NCBI RefSeq assembly: GCF_021354595.1
Contig: NZ_JADWYJ010000003.1
Location: 124,001 to 188,000 of the forward strand
DNA: 64,000 nt
Source: Maribellus sp. CM-23
GTDB taxonomy: Bacteria; Bacteroidota; Bacteroidia; Bacteroidales; Prolixibacteraceae
Reading direction: 5' to 3'
Shown: positions 7,609 through 16,393 of the stretch, piece by piece
Position numbering within the stretch: the first letter of the stretch is position 1
Layout: the number at the start of each line of letters is the position of its first letter
Made by a program: the position numbers and the translations under genes
Notes under the pieces: generated by a model
Seen by the model: the letters and a program-made list of their open reading frames with translations, nothing else
Databases searched by the model: none
Told to the model about the DNA's origin: nothing

Positions 7609-7899
7609 CCGTCTGGCGATGCCAAACAATAAAGTATTAAAAGTATGGTACGACCGGTGTAGAACGACGATCAGTGCCAATGCAGTATTAGGATCACGGA
7701 AATAAGCCCGCCAGGTGATAAGAACGGTGGTTGTGGTGCGTTATCAAAAAAAGACCATGAAGCTTAAAGTACAAGGACTTGACAATGTATTTATCGGGCA
7801 GAGATAAGAACAATCACTCAAAAAAAGAGCTAAGTGCTCGGACGATCGACAACCAATACGATGACTTGGTTGTTTATGGATAAATGAAAATCCCAAAAA
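7609..7899 (+). other. Gene-free spacer, possibly a decayed gene
   Basis: No intact frame was seen. One frame, interrupted by stops, reads a fairly protein-like string in 7640-7800, which may be a remnant. A perfect 8-bp stem ACAACCAA (7849-7856) / TTGGTTGT (7866-7873) lies just before the next gene. Confidence 0.3.
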
Positions 7900-8400
7900 A
7901 TGGCAACAATTCTAAAATCAAACGAAAGAGAATTCCTGGAAACACCTAATAAAATTGATAATTACAAGGTATTTACAGATGTTTCGAGAATAAGTAAAGG
8001 AGTTAATCCGGAAAACCTGAACTTTGACTTAAGGCAGTTAAACCCCGGACAGTATTCGGCTCCCTATCATTTTCACCGGTATGCAGAGGAGCTTTTTATG
8101 ATTATTTCCGGTTCTGCAACCTTAAGAACCCCCAATGGATTGGAGGTGGTAAGTGCCGGAGATTTGATTTTCTTCGAGAAAGGAGAAAAGGGTGCTCATC
8201 AGCTGTACAATCACACGGGCGAGGTTTGCACGTATTTAGACATTCGGACATTTATCGGATACGACGTGGCAGGATACCCCGATTCGGATAAGATTTTAAT
8301 TGCTCCGTCGATGGAGGTATTTAAAACCGATTCGCAGGTAAATTATTTTGATGGAGAAAGGAACGTGAAGGACAAATGGGACCAGCTAGAGAACAAATAA
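7900..8400 (+). CDS. Cupin-domain protein
   Basis: A 166-residue single-domain cupin. Motif 1 is seen as PYHFHRYAEELFMIISG (His57, His59, Glu63/64) and motif 2 around GDLIFFEKGEKGAHQ (His100), giving the usual three-His-one-Glu metal site. No specific enzyme or sugar-binding role can be assigned. The gene stands alone between the 7609 spacer and a further AAC...GTT dyad at 8446-8509, so it may be another cassette passenger. Confidence 0.85.
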   Translation: MATILKSNEREFLETPNKIDNYKVFTDVSRISKGVNPENLNFDLRQLNPGQYSAPYHFHRYAEELFMIISGSATLRTPNGLEVVSAGDLIFFEKGEKGAHQLYNHTGEVCTYLDIRTFIGYDVAGYPDSDKILIAPSMEVFKTDSQVNYFDGERNVKDKWDQLENK

Positions 8401-8445
8401 TAAGTAGTTGTATTTAGTGGCTTGTGGACGCTTGTCTGTCAGGTT

Positions 8446-8509
8446 AACGTTTGTCTCATTAGCTACGAATGCACTTCGAAAACTCAACCATTTTGCAGGC
8501 TCAAACGTT
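8446..8509. repeat. AACGTTTG...CAAACGTT dyad (weak attC-like candidate)
   Basis: Perfect 8-bp arms at 8446-8453 and 8502-8509 enclose 48 bases and lie 45 bases after the cupin gene. Ends AAC and GTT and the 64-bp length fit a small attC, but the inner arms are poor and the sequence differs from the 5.5/6.5-kb copies. Confidence 0.3.
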
Positions 8510-8538
8510 CATCAAAGCACTGATACATACCACCGACT

Positions 8539-9354
8539 TTGAAGATATCTGCTAACATACGACACCATTACAAACCCATTCAACCGACTGTAAAGCAATC
8601 GGCGGACAATGTAACTTATCTGGAAATTTTGCCAGAGACGGGACTTCAGAGTGTTATTTATTGTTACTGGCAACTTAAATCGGACAAAGTACTTACTGAA
8701 CCGTTTCTTTATCGTGTAGTCGCTGACGGCTGTATTGATATCTTTTTTGAGCTCAGTAACCCGCAAAACAATTTTGTAATGGGTTTTTGCAAAAAGTTCA
8801 CGGAGTTTCCTTTGGCCAATTCTTTCCATTACATCGGAGTTCGGTTTCTGCCAACTATGTTTCCGCAACTTTTTAAAATCAATGCCTCCGAGTTGTGCAA
8901 TCGGTTTGAACAGTTAAGCAATGTAGTTCCCAATGCTTCTGCCTTCATAACAGACACTTTTCATTCGGAGTTAACCATTAAAGAGATAAAGACAACTTTT
9001 GACGATTACTTTCGCACACTCGTTGCAAACGCTGCTTTTAATAACGATCGCAGGTTGTACAAGGCACTCGAAATCATTTTTAAAGAATCGGGCGGCGTAA
9101 ATGTCGAACAGGATTTGAGCACGGGAATAAGCCAAAGACAGCTGCGCAGGCTTTTTGAATTTTACATTGGAGATACGGTTAAAACCTTTTCAAAGGTGGT
9201 TCGCTTTCAAAGCATTCTTCGTTCCAAACCTTCGTCGCAAAGTTTACGGCAAAACAAACTCTTTTTTGATGTGGGGTACTACGATCAAGCTCATTTTATC
9301 AAGGAATTCAAGAACTTTTATGGAGTAACACCAGGCAAGGCTTTCAATCGATAG
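8539..9354 (+). CDS. AraC-family transcriptional regulator
   Basis: A 271-residue protein with an N-terminal sensor domain (about 1-150, of the DUF6597 type seen before AraC domains) and a C-terminal pair of helix-turn-helices (about 170-270). The AraC signature is clear in DVGYYDQAHFIKEFKNFYGV near the end. An in-frame stop at 8521 and no ATG nearby mean translation probably begins at TTG 8539. Its target is unknown; the VOC and AhpD-like genes downstream on the same strand are candidates (inference). Confidence 0.88.
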   Translation: MKISANIRHHYKPIQPTVKQSADNVTYLEILPETGLQSVIYCYWQLKSDKVLTEPFLYRVVADGCIDIFFELSNPQNNFVMGFCKKFTEFPLANSFHYIGVRFLPTMFPQLFKINASELCNRFEQLSNVVPNASAFITDTFHSELTIKEIKTTFDDYFRTLVANAAFNNDRRLYKALEIIFKESGGVNVEQDLSTGISQRQLRRLFEFYIGDTVKTFSKVVRFQSILRSKPSSQSLRQNKLFFDVGYYDQAHFIKEFKNFYGVTPGKAFNR

Positions 9355-9425
9355 TTTGTCCGATTTTTACAATGTCAGGCTTTCAGTTTGTTCGAATTTT
9401 GTGATGAAAATAAGTCAGAAAGAAG

Positions 9426-9899
9426 ATGAAACAGTTACTTACAGTTCTAGCCCTGGTTTGCCTGGCAGCTGCCGTTGCTTCTAAAACAAGTTCAACTATT
9501 AACAATAAATACAAGATGAAATTAAATGCCGGAATTATCACCGAAAAGCTAAACGAAACCAAAGACTTTTACACCAGAATATTGGGCTTTGGTGTCACCT
9601 TTGAGAATGAATTTTATCTATTAATGCATACCCCGGGTAAAGAAGCCGAAATTAGCTTTTTGCTTCCTAATCATCCAAGTCAGCAGCCCCTTTTCCACCA
9701 ACCATTTTCCGGGCAGGGAATGTATTTGACCCTTGAAGTGGACGACGTGTACAAGATATACAACGAACTGAAAAAGAAAGGTGTTGAAATAAGAATTGAC
9801 ATTCGCGACGAACCTTGGGGCGACAGACATTTTGCGATTGAAGACCCAAACGGTATTGGTATTGACATTGTAAAGTATACGCCGCAAACAAATGATTAG
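9426..9899 (+). CDS. VOC-superfamily (glyoxalase/bleomycin-resistance-like) protein
   Basis: The VOC fold is seen from KLNAGIITEKLNETKDFYTR to the C-terminal EDPNGIGIDIVKY. With the start at 9426 it has 157 residues and a signal-like hydrophobic N-terminus (residues 3-18). An internal ATG at 9516 would give a standard cytoplasmic VOC protein of 127 residues. Metal ligands of true glyoxalases are not evident. The upstream start has the better purine-rich site (AGAAAGAAG), so export is possible but unproven. Confidence 0.75.
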   Translation: MKQLLTVLALVCLAAAVASKTSSTINNKYKMKLNAGIITEKLNETKDFYTRILGFGVTFENEFYLLMHTPGKEAEISFLLPNHPSQQPLFHQPFSGQGMYLTLEVDDVYKIYNELKKKGVEIRIDIRDEPWGDRHFAIEDPNGIGIDIVKYTPQTND

Positions 9900-9945
9900 G
9901 GAGGAATAGCAAAAACTGAAAATAACCCTTGACTGTTTTTAGACC

Positions 9946-10131
9946 ATGAATTACAGCAGAACAGAACTGGAAGAAGCCAAAAGAGCCATCGCCTCCACCA
10001 TCGGTAAATGTGAAAAATCTCTTTCGAAATTGAAAGAGAACTCAGCACAAAAAACATTGCTTGAGCGCAGGATTAAGGCGTTTCTTATTGCTGTTGCTTT
10101 GATTGAAAGGGAGTTAGTTCTTGCGGATTAA
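9946..10131 (+). CDS. Small conserved helical protein
   Basis: 61 residues, entirely charged and alpha-helical in character (MNYSRTELEEAKRAIASTIG..). It resembles a short family found in Bacteroidota and Firmicutes with no known role. ATG 9946 follows the VOC gene by 46 bases; the next gene starts 26 bases later, so it likely sits in a small operon. Confidence 0.65.
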   Translation: MNYSRTELEEAKRAIASTIGKCEKSLSKLKENSAQKTLLERRIKAFLIAVALIERELVLAD

Positions 10132-10157
10132 ATTATGAAAACATAAATCAATTATAA

Positions 10158-10595
10158 ATGAAACAACGTATCAATATTAAACAACTTGAGCCCGGGGCCT
10201 ACTCAGTTATGTTTGCGATGGAAAAGTATTTATCTTCCACCAACTTAACACTACAGCTACGCGAGCTTATAAAAATACGAGTGTCGCAGATAAACAAATG
10301 TGCTTATTGTATTGAAATGCATTGTAAAGATGCGAGGAAAGCAGGTGAAACAGAACAACGGATATTTGCGCTGCCGGCCTGGGAGGAAAGCCCTTTGTTT
10401 ACAGACGAGGAGCGGGCGGTTTTTGCTTTGGTGGAAGAAATAACCAAAATTTCGGAACAAGGCGTGAAGGATTCAAGCTTTCAAAACGCTCAGAAATATT
10501 TTAATGACAATCAAATAGCTCAGATTATCATTGCCATCACTCAAATCAATTCCTGGAACCGGATTGCAATATCAACCAGAATGTTTCACTCGTAG
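10158..10595 (+). CDS. Carboxymuconolactone decarboxylase (AhpD-like) family protein
   Basis: A 145-residue AhpD-fold protein with the redox motif C48-A-Y-C51 and His55, as in alkylhydroperoxidase AhpD and related peroxidase cores. Such proteins reduce peroxides or act as disulfide exchange partners. The family context here is generic, so the exact substrate is unknown. Confidence 0.88.
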   Translation: MKQRINIKQLEPGAYSVMFAMEKYLSSTNLTLQLRELIKIRVSQINKCAYCIEMHCKDARKAGETEQRIFALPAWEESPLFTDEERAVFALVEEITKISEQGVKDSSFQNAQKYFNDNQIAQIIIAITQINSWNRIAISTRMFHS

Positions 10596-10643
10596 AAAAC
10601 AAAAAAACACTTGTACGGTTCTGTTTAAGCAAAAAAGTTAAAA

Positions 10644-11108
10644 ATGACGCGAATGAAAAAAGTAGAAAAGATAGCGGGGAACCAAAATTACACCGCCGTA
10701 AATGTTGGAAGTTGGGACGATATAAAGGACCACTCGCTTATTCACGCTAGGCTGGGTACCGAGATAAAAGGAAAAGTATTTGTAAAAGACCCAACCGGGG
10801 CCAGCGGAACAGAAATATCTTTTACAAGCCTGCCTCCCAAATCGGAATTGGGGTACTTCCATTTTCATTACAAAGACGAAGAGACGTACATTATTCTCCA
10901 AGGGGCCGGTTTTTACCAGGTTGATGATGATTGTTTCCCGATACAGGCCGGAAGTGTTGTAAGGGTTGCACCCGCGGGCGTGCGAAGTTTGTGTAATACC
11001 TCGGAGGAAGAAATGGTGTATATCTGTATACAGGCCAAAGAAAACTCGTTGGAAGAATATACTACCAAGGACGGAGAAAGAGTGCCCTTTACTCCCAAAT
11101 GGAAATGA
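10644..11108 (+). CDS. Cupin-domain protein
   Basis: A 154-residue cupin with YFHFHYKDEE (His73, His75, Glu79/80) as metal motif 1. In motif 2 (APAGVRSLCN) the usual fourth histidine is absent, as in a common Bacteroidota subgroup. Starts at 10644 and 10653 are both possible. It is unrelated in sequence detail to the 7.9-kb cupin. Confidence 0.85.
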   Translation: MTRMKKVEKIAGNQNYTAVNVGSWDDIKDHSLIHARLGTEIKGKVFVKDPTGASGTEISFTSLPPKSELGYFHFHYKDEETYIILQGAGFYQVDDDCFPIQAGSVVRVAPAGVRSLCNTSEEEMVYICIQAKENSLEEYTTKDGERVPFTPKWK

Positions 11109-11309
11109 TAAGCACATTGGCCGCTCCTGAAAATGCACCGGTTTGATGATCGCGGAGCAAGAGGAGATTCTCAGAATTAATTTTTACATTTGTCGTTGCA
11201 ACTGATAAACAGATTTTTAAAATGAAGTTATAATTTCTTTTCGGCGAATTAATGTCAGCAAGCTCATCCCCGGGTTTGCTGAAGTGTTTCATTTTTAACG
11301 AAAGAAATT

Positions 11310-12896
11310 ATGTTGCATCTTCAAAACATTTCATACATACATCCGAACAAAGATTTACTTTTTGAGCATGTTTCGTTTACGGTAAATCATCTGGAAAAAA
11401 TTGCGCTGATCGGTAACAACGGGGTTGGCAAGTCGATTTTGCTGCGCATTATTGCCAACGAGTTACCCGCTTCTGCCGGGCGTTTGGAAACAGAAGCTCA
11501 GGCTTACTATGTTCCGCAGGTATTTGGGCAATACAATCATTTAAGCATTGCGCAGGCGCTGAACATCGAAAAAAAGCTGCATGCTTTAAATGCAATACTG
11601 AAAGGCGATGTTACCGCGGAAAACTATGCTTTGCTAAACGACGACTGGAGCATTGAGGAGCGCTGCACCCAGGCTTTGGAATACTGGCAATTGAGCGATC
11701 TGGACTTGGAGCAAAAAATGGAAACGCTGAGCGGTGGGCAAAAGACCAAGGTGTTTTTGGCGGGTGTTTCCATTCATCAGCCTGCCTTGGTTTTGCTTGA
11801 CGAGCCCAGCAACCATCTCGACACTGCTGGCAGGCAACTGCTCTACGACTTTATTCAATCGGCGAAATGTACGCTGCTGGTGGTTAGTCACGACCGTAAA
11901 CTGCTGAATCTGCTGGAGGCTATTTATGAGCTGACAAAGAAAGGAGTAGCTGTTTACGGCAGCAATTACGACTTTTATGTTCAGCAAAAGCAGATCGAAG
12001 CCAATGCCCTGACGCAGGACATACAAAGCAAGGAGAAAGCCTTGCGGAAAGCCAGGGAGAAGGAACGCGACACTGCCGAACGGCAACAGAAACTGAATGC
12101 CCGCGGGAAAAAGAAGCAGGTGCAGGCAGGAATGCCCAAAACAATGATGAACAAGATGAAAAACGATTCGGAGAACAATTCTTCGAGGTTAAAGGGTGTT
12201 CACGATGAGAAGATCAGCGGTATTTCCCGGGAACTGCACGAATTGCGTTCTTCGTTACCCGATATCGACAAAATGAGGTTTGGCTTTGATAACTCGTCCC
12301 TGCACAAAGGGAAAATACTGGTGGCAGCCTCCAGCATCAACTATGGATACGGCGCAACCTTTCTGTGGCCTGAAAACCTTACTTTTCTGATCAGAAGCGG
12401 CGAGCGGCTTGTTTTACGCGGCTTGAACGGCTCGGGGAAAACGACCCTGATCCGGCTGATCCTGGGAGATGCAGAGCCTCAAACCGGGACGATTAAGCGG
12501 GCTGCCGACAAAACGGTTTACATCGACCAGGATTATTCCCTAATCGATAATAAGCTGAGTGTTTATGAACAGGCGCAACAGTTTAATGTGTCGGCGCTGC
12601 AGGAGCACGACATAAAAATCAGGCTTAGCCGTTTCCTGTTCTGGAGGGAGGATTGGAATAAACCGTGTAGTGCATTAAGTGGCGGCGAAAGGATGCGCTT
12701 GATGATCTGTTGCCTGACAATCAATAAGCAGGCGCCCGATATTATTGTGCTGGACGAACCCACCAACAACCTGGATATTCAGAACATTGAAATACTGACG
12801 GCTTCCATTAACGAATACCGGGGAACGCTGATCGTAGTGTCGCACGACGAGAGTTTTCTGGAACAGGTAAATGTGGAACGAACGATCGAACTTTAA
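11310..12896 (+). CDS. ABC-F family ATP-binding protein
   Basis: 528 residues with two ATPase domains and no membrane segment, as in ABC-F factors that act on the ribosome. Domain 1 has Walker A GNNGVGKS (about 35), LSGGQ and LLDEPSNHLD; domain 2 has NGSGKTT (about 371), LSGGE and LDEPTNNLD. A long charged linker (about 225-330) carries the interdomain helices that in this family decide whether it acts in antibiotic protection (Vga/Lsa/Msr types) or in translation rescue. The short linker and absence of a C-terminal extension do not settle which. A TACATTTG box at 11185-11192 may be its -7 promoter element. Confidence 0.92.
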   Translation: MLHLQNISYIHPNKDLLFEHVSFTVNHLEKIALIGNNGVGKSILLRIIANELPASAGRLETEAQAYYVPQVFGQYNHLSIAQALNIEKKLHALNAILKGDVTAENYALLNDDWSIEERCTQALEYWQLSDLDLEQKMETLSGGQKTKVFLAGVSIHQPALVLLDEPSNHLDTAGRQLLYDFIQSAKCTLLVVSHDRKLLNLLEAIYELTKKGVAVYGSNYDFYVQQKQIEANALTQDIQSKEKALRKAREKERDTAERQQKLNARGKKKQVQAGMPKTMMNKMKNDSENNSSRLKGVHDEKISGISRELHELRSSLPDIDKMRFGFDNSSLHKGKILVAASSINYGYGATFLWPENLTFLIRSGERLVLRGLNGSGKTTLIRLILGDAEPQTGTIKRAADKTVYIDQDYSLIDNKLSVYEQAQQFNVSALQEHDIKIRLSRFLFWREDWNKPCSALSGGERMRLMICCLTINKQAPDIIVLDEPTNNLDIQNIEILTASINEYRGTLIVVSHDESFLEQVNVERTIEL

Positions 12897-12920
12897 AAAG
12901 TGGTAGGAGAGCAGGTGGTA

Positions 12921-15900
12921 TTATTCCACCTCGCTCATCTGCAATTTTTCCAAAAGCACCTGTGTTTTTAATGGTTTGGTGAAAAAGTCGTTGCAGCCGG
13001 CTTCGCGGGCGGTGCGTTCGTCTTCGGCCATGGCATAAGCGGTTTGAACGATGATTTTCACCTGCTTATCGGTTTCCCGTATTTTTCGGATCACTTCCAG
13101 TCCGCTCATATCCGGCAGGCCGATGTCGATCAAAATAATATCGGGAGCGTTGGATTGGTATAGCTCCAGCGCTTTGGCTCCTGTTTCTGCAAAGAGCAGG
13201 TTGGAATAGCTTTTTCCCAGTACCTGGCGAAAAAAGTAAATGCTGGCCATGTCGTCTTCCACGATCAGGATTTTTGTGTTTCGGTCTTTCTCCACTGGAT
13301 TCTGGCTCTCGCGGGACGTGTTGTTAACGGGTTGCTGGTGTACTTGTTCGTCGTACGACAAATAGTTCAAACTGAACCAGAAACGGGTGCCTTTCCCAGG
13401 TGCCGAATGCAGATGGATTTCGCTGTTCATCATTTCCAACAGTTTTTTTACGATCGCAAGACCCAAACCGGTACCTCCGTAGCTGCGCGAAGTGCCGGCA
13501 TCGGCCTGGGTGAAACGTTCAAAAATGTGCTTTTGCTTTTCTTTGGGAATGCCGATACCGGTGTCGGAAACAAAAAACTCGGCACCTTTTTCGCCTACCG
13601 AAGCTACACCAAAAGTGATGTTTCCGCTGTGGGTAAAACGAATGGCATTGTCAATCAGGTTGGAGAAGATTTGGGTGATCCGGTCTTCATCTCCATCAAT
13701 GATCAAGGTTTTCTCCGGTTTTTTCAAAAGGAGTTTAAAACCGTTGGTATTGGTGCTTGCCAGTCGTTTCCGGAAAATGGAGTGAATATTTTCCAGCATG
13801 TTGCCCACATCAAAGGGTTTTTCGTCAAAGCTTGCTTTGGCAGTTTCCAAACGCGAAATATCGAGTATGTCGTTAATGATCTTGAGCAAGCCTTCCGAGC
13901 TTTTATTAATGATTTGGGAGAACTCGGTCTTTTCAGCCTTTGACAAGTTTTCATCCTGCGAAAGAATATTGCTGAACCCAACAATCCCGTTGAGTGGCGT
14001 CCTTATTTCGTGGCTCACATTTGCCAGAAAAGCCGATTTAAGTCGTTCGCTTTCCACTGCTTTTTCCTTGGCCGAGATAAGCTCGTGCAAAAGTTGTTTT
14101 TTATCCGTCACATCATGGATGATGCTATGCAATACCTGTTTCCCTTTGTAATCAACCCGACTGCTGAAAACTTCCACATCCCTGATTTCCCCGTTTGCCA
14201 GGCGGTGTTTAAAATCGATGTTAAGCCGTTTGTTTGCCAGTGTGGTATTCATGTGTTCCTTTACTTCCTGGCCGGGCAAGCAGTTTATGTCGCTGATTTT
14301 CATATTCCGGAGCTGTTCAATGCTCCATCCGTAGAAGTCTGCTGCGGCGTGGTTGGCTGTAATGATGGTGCCATTTTGGGGATCGATTAGCAGCTTTACT
14401 GCAATGTGGTCTTCGAACAACATGCGGTAGGCCAGCTCGCTTTCCTCCAGCTCTTTTTTGGTGCGTATCCGCTGTGTAATGTCAGGGGCGATGTTCAGCA
14501 TAATATTTTTACCGCCGCTTTTCCCTATCGGGGTATGGTAAAAAAACCAGGTTCGTTTGGTGCCGTTTTTAGCGGTGATCTCAAACTCGCCGCTAAAAAT
14601 GGTTTCGTTCCTGTCGTACAGACTGTTGACGTACTCTTCCACTTCTTCAGCTTTGGGACCAAAGGCTTTTTGGGTCCAGGTTCTCAGGTCGGGCACCTCG
14701 TCGATGGTATAGCCGGAAAAGTGTGACCATCCTTCGCTCAGGTTTAGAATTTTTCCGGTGTCGTCGTGAACCATAATGGGGATGGGGGCCATCAGAATAG
14801 AGTTCCGAAAACGCTCTTCGCTTTCCAGAAGTTGTTGTTCAAAAAGTTTTTGGTCGGTAATGTCATGAATGGTGCCCACCATTTGGATTGGTTCCCCGGC
14901 CTCGTTAAACCGAAGTTCTCCGCGTCCGGATACCCAGCGTTCGGCACCATCATTTGCCCGTATGATCTTGTATTCTTTCTCAAAAGCCTGCTTTTTCCCC
15001 ACTACATGCTGAAGAAAATAATCCATCATTTCTTCCTGCTGGTCCGGGTGTACAAGCTTGTTCCAGCTGGCAAGCGAATGATCATCTTCCTGTGTGATGC
15101 CAAATATCTTGTCCAGAACGGTGGAGGATTTCCACTGATTATTGACAATATCCATGTTGTAGGAGCCAATTTTCCCCACGCGTTGCGATTCTCTCAGCCA
15201 GAATTCACGTTCACGGTATTTTGCCTCGCTTTTTTCCAGGACCAGCTGTTGTTCTCTTTCTGCAGTCTGGTCTCTAAAAACCATTACCACCCCGATGATC
15301 TGGTTGTCTTTGTTTTTGATTGGAGCGCCGCTGTCAGCAATCGGAATCTCGTTGCCATCTTTGGAGATCAGCAGGGTGTGATTGGCGAGGCCAACAATGG
15401 TGCCTTCTTCCAGAACTTTTTTTACCGGATTCTCGGCTTTTTCGCGACTGAGTTCATTGATGATATTGAAAACTTCCTCCAAGTTTTTATTTCTTGCTTC
15501 CGAAAATTTCCACCCGGTCAGGTTCTCGGCAACCGGGTTCATTTGGGTTATTTCTCCGGAAGAATTGGTACATATTACTGCATCGCCAATACTTAGGAGG
15601 GTAGTTCGGTACAACTCTTCGGCGGCCCTGATTCTTTGCTCTCCAAAAATATAGTGGTCGATTACCTGAAACAGTTGGGCGATAAACGCAAAAACCGGTG
15701 GAAATATCAGCAGGATGGGGCCTCCTATTCTTTTTAATATTTGAATGGGATCTCCCGGCAGCATGAGCTGGGAGGCCAGCATTACAAGCTGTGTGACAAA
15801 GCCAATTCCCAGGAAAACAAAGAAATTCACCTTGTACAATTTGTCCCGTAAATAATGGCGAAAGATCATGCCGGTTAAGCCGCAAAAAACGATGGTAGCT

Positions 15901-16208
15901 ATTCCAACATAAATTCCTGTCCCTCCCAGGAATGCGCGGTACGATCCGGCGATGATGATTGAAATAAGGGTGGGGATACCTCCTCCCCAAAGACCGGCAA
16001 GTGTTAGTACTACCGAACGCCCATCGTATATGGTTCCTGCTTCGTATTGATAGGGCATCATCATCGCAGCAACTGCTACCAGTCCAAACCAGGTTCCGCT
16101 CAGCAATTGAAAATGGATTTCCTTTTTGGGACGATAAAACTTGATCGTTCCATTCAGAAATGACAATGCAATCAACAACGCAGCATTCTGGATGAGAATT
16201 TTGAACAT
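12921..16208 (-). CDS. Hybrid sensor histidine kinase with LytS-type membrane sensor, four PAS domains and receiver
   Basis: 1095 residues. In order: 5TM LytS/YhcK-like membrane domain (1-190; contains YDGRS and GGTG motifs), four PAS domains (about 200-325, 335-465, 465-590, 590-715), HisKA with NVSHEIRTPLN and phospho-acceptor His733, HATPase (about 830-945, GTGLGLAIVKKL) and a C-terminal receiver whose phospho-acceptor is Asp1028 in IDIGLPDMSG. It should sense a signal at the membrane plus cytoplasmic cues and relay phosphate internally; the final output partner is not adjacent. It is convergent with the ABC-F gene (24-base gap). A 7-bp palindrome (16253-16268) lies 45 bases upstream of the start. 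Confidence 0.95.
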   Translation of the reverse strand: MFKILIQNAALLIALSFLNGTIKFYRPKKEIHFQLLSGTWFGLVAVAAMMMPYQYEAGTIYDGRSVVLTLAGLWGGGIPTLISIIIAGSYRAFLGGTGIYVGIATIVFCGLTGMIFRHYLRDKLYKVNFFVFLGIGFVTQLVMLASQLMLPGDPIQILKRIGGPILLIFPPVFAFIAQLFQVIDHYIFGEQRIRAAEELYRTTLLSIGDAVICTNSSGEITQMNPVAENLTGWKFSEARNKNLEEVFNIINELSREKAENPVKKVLEEGTIVGLANHTLLISKDGNEIPIADSGAPIKNKDNQIIGVVMVFRDQTAEREQQLVLEKSEAKYREREFWLRESQRVGKIGSYNMDIVNNQWKSSTVLDKIFGITQEDDHSLASWNKLVHPDQQEEMMDYFLQHVVGKKQAFEKEYKIIRANDGAERWVSGRGELRFNEAGEPIQMVGTIHDITDQKLFEQQLLESEERFRNSILMAPIPIMVHDDTGKILNLSEGWSHFSGYTIDEVPDLRTWTQKAFGPKAEEVEEYVNSLYDRNETIFSGEFEITAKNGTKRTWFFYHTPIGKSGGKNIMLNIAPDITQRIRTKKELEESELAYRMLFEDHIAVKLLIDPQNGTIITANHAAADFYGWSIEQLRNMKISDINCLPGQEVKEHMNTTLANKRLNIDFKHRLANGEIRDVEVFSSRVDYKGKQVLHSIIHDVTDKKQLLHELISAKEKAVESERLKSAFLANVSHEIRTPLNGIVGFSNILSQDENLSKAEKTEFSQIINKSSEGLLKIINDILDISRLETAKASFDEKPFDVGNMLENIHSIFRKRLASTNTNGFKLLLKKPEKTLIIDGDEDRITQIFSNLIDNAIRFTHSGNITFGVASVGEKGAEFFVSDTGIGIPKEKQKHIFERFTQADAGTSRSYGGTGLGLAIVKKLLEMMNSEIHLHSAPGKGTRFWFSLNYLSYDEQVHQQPVNNTSRESQNPVEKDRNTKILIVEDDMASIYFFRQVLGKSYSNLLFAETGAKALELYQSNAPDIILIDIGLPDMSGLEVIRKIRETDKQVKIIVQTAYAMAEDERTAREAGCNDFFTKPLKTQVLLEKLQMSEVE

Positions 16209-16252
16209 TTTCCGGCTATTAATTTGGTTTTTTGCATCCTATGAAAACAGGG

Positions 16253-16268
16253 CCTGTTAGTTAACAGG
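16253..16268. promoter_or_regulatory. Palindrome upstream of the hybrid kinase
   Basis: CCTGTTA-GT-TAACAGG, perfect 7-bp arms 45 bases before the kinase start. Candidate operator; no known match. Confidence 0.25.
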
Positions 16269-16393
16269 TCATTATTTCCCCTAATGGTTGAATCCCATTT
16301 CCCATTTAGTGTTGCAATTTAAAAAAATCTGAATTGTTTCTTACCGAAGTATTGAAAATAACGGGAATAAGGATTTGCCCTTTTTGACTTGGG

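Noticed and set aside
14766..15596. 276-residue plus-strand frame within the hybrid kinase
   Set aside because: Shadow of PAS-domain coding sequence; composition shows no real protein features.
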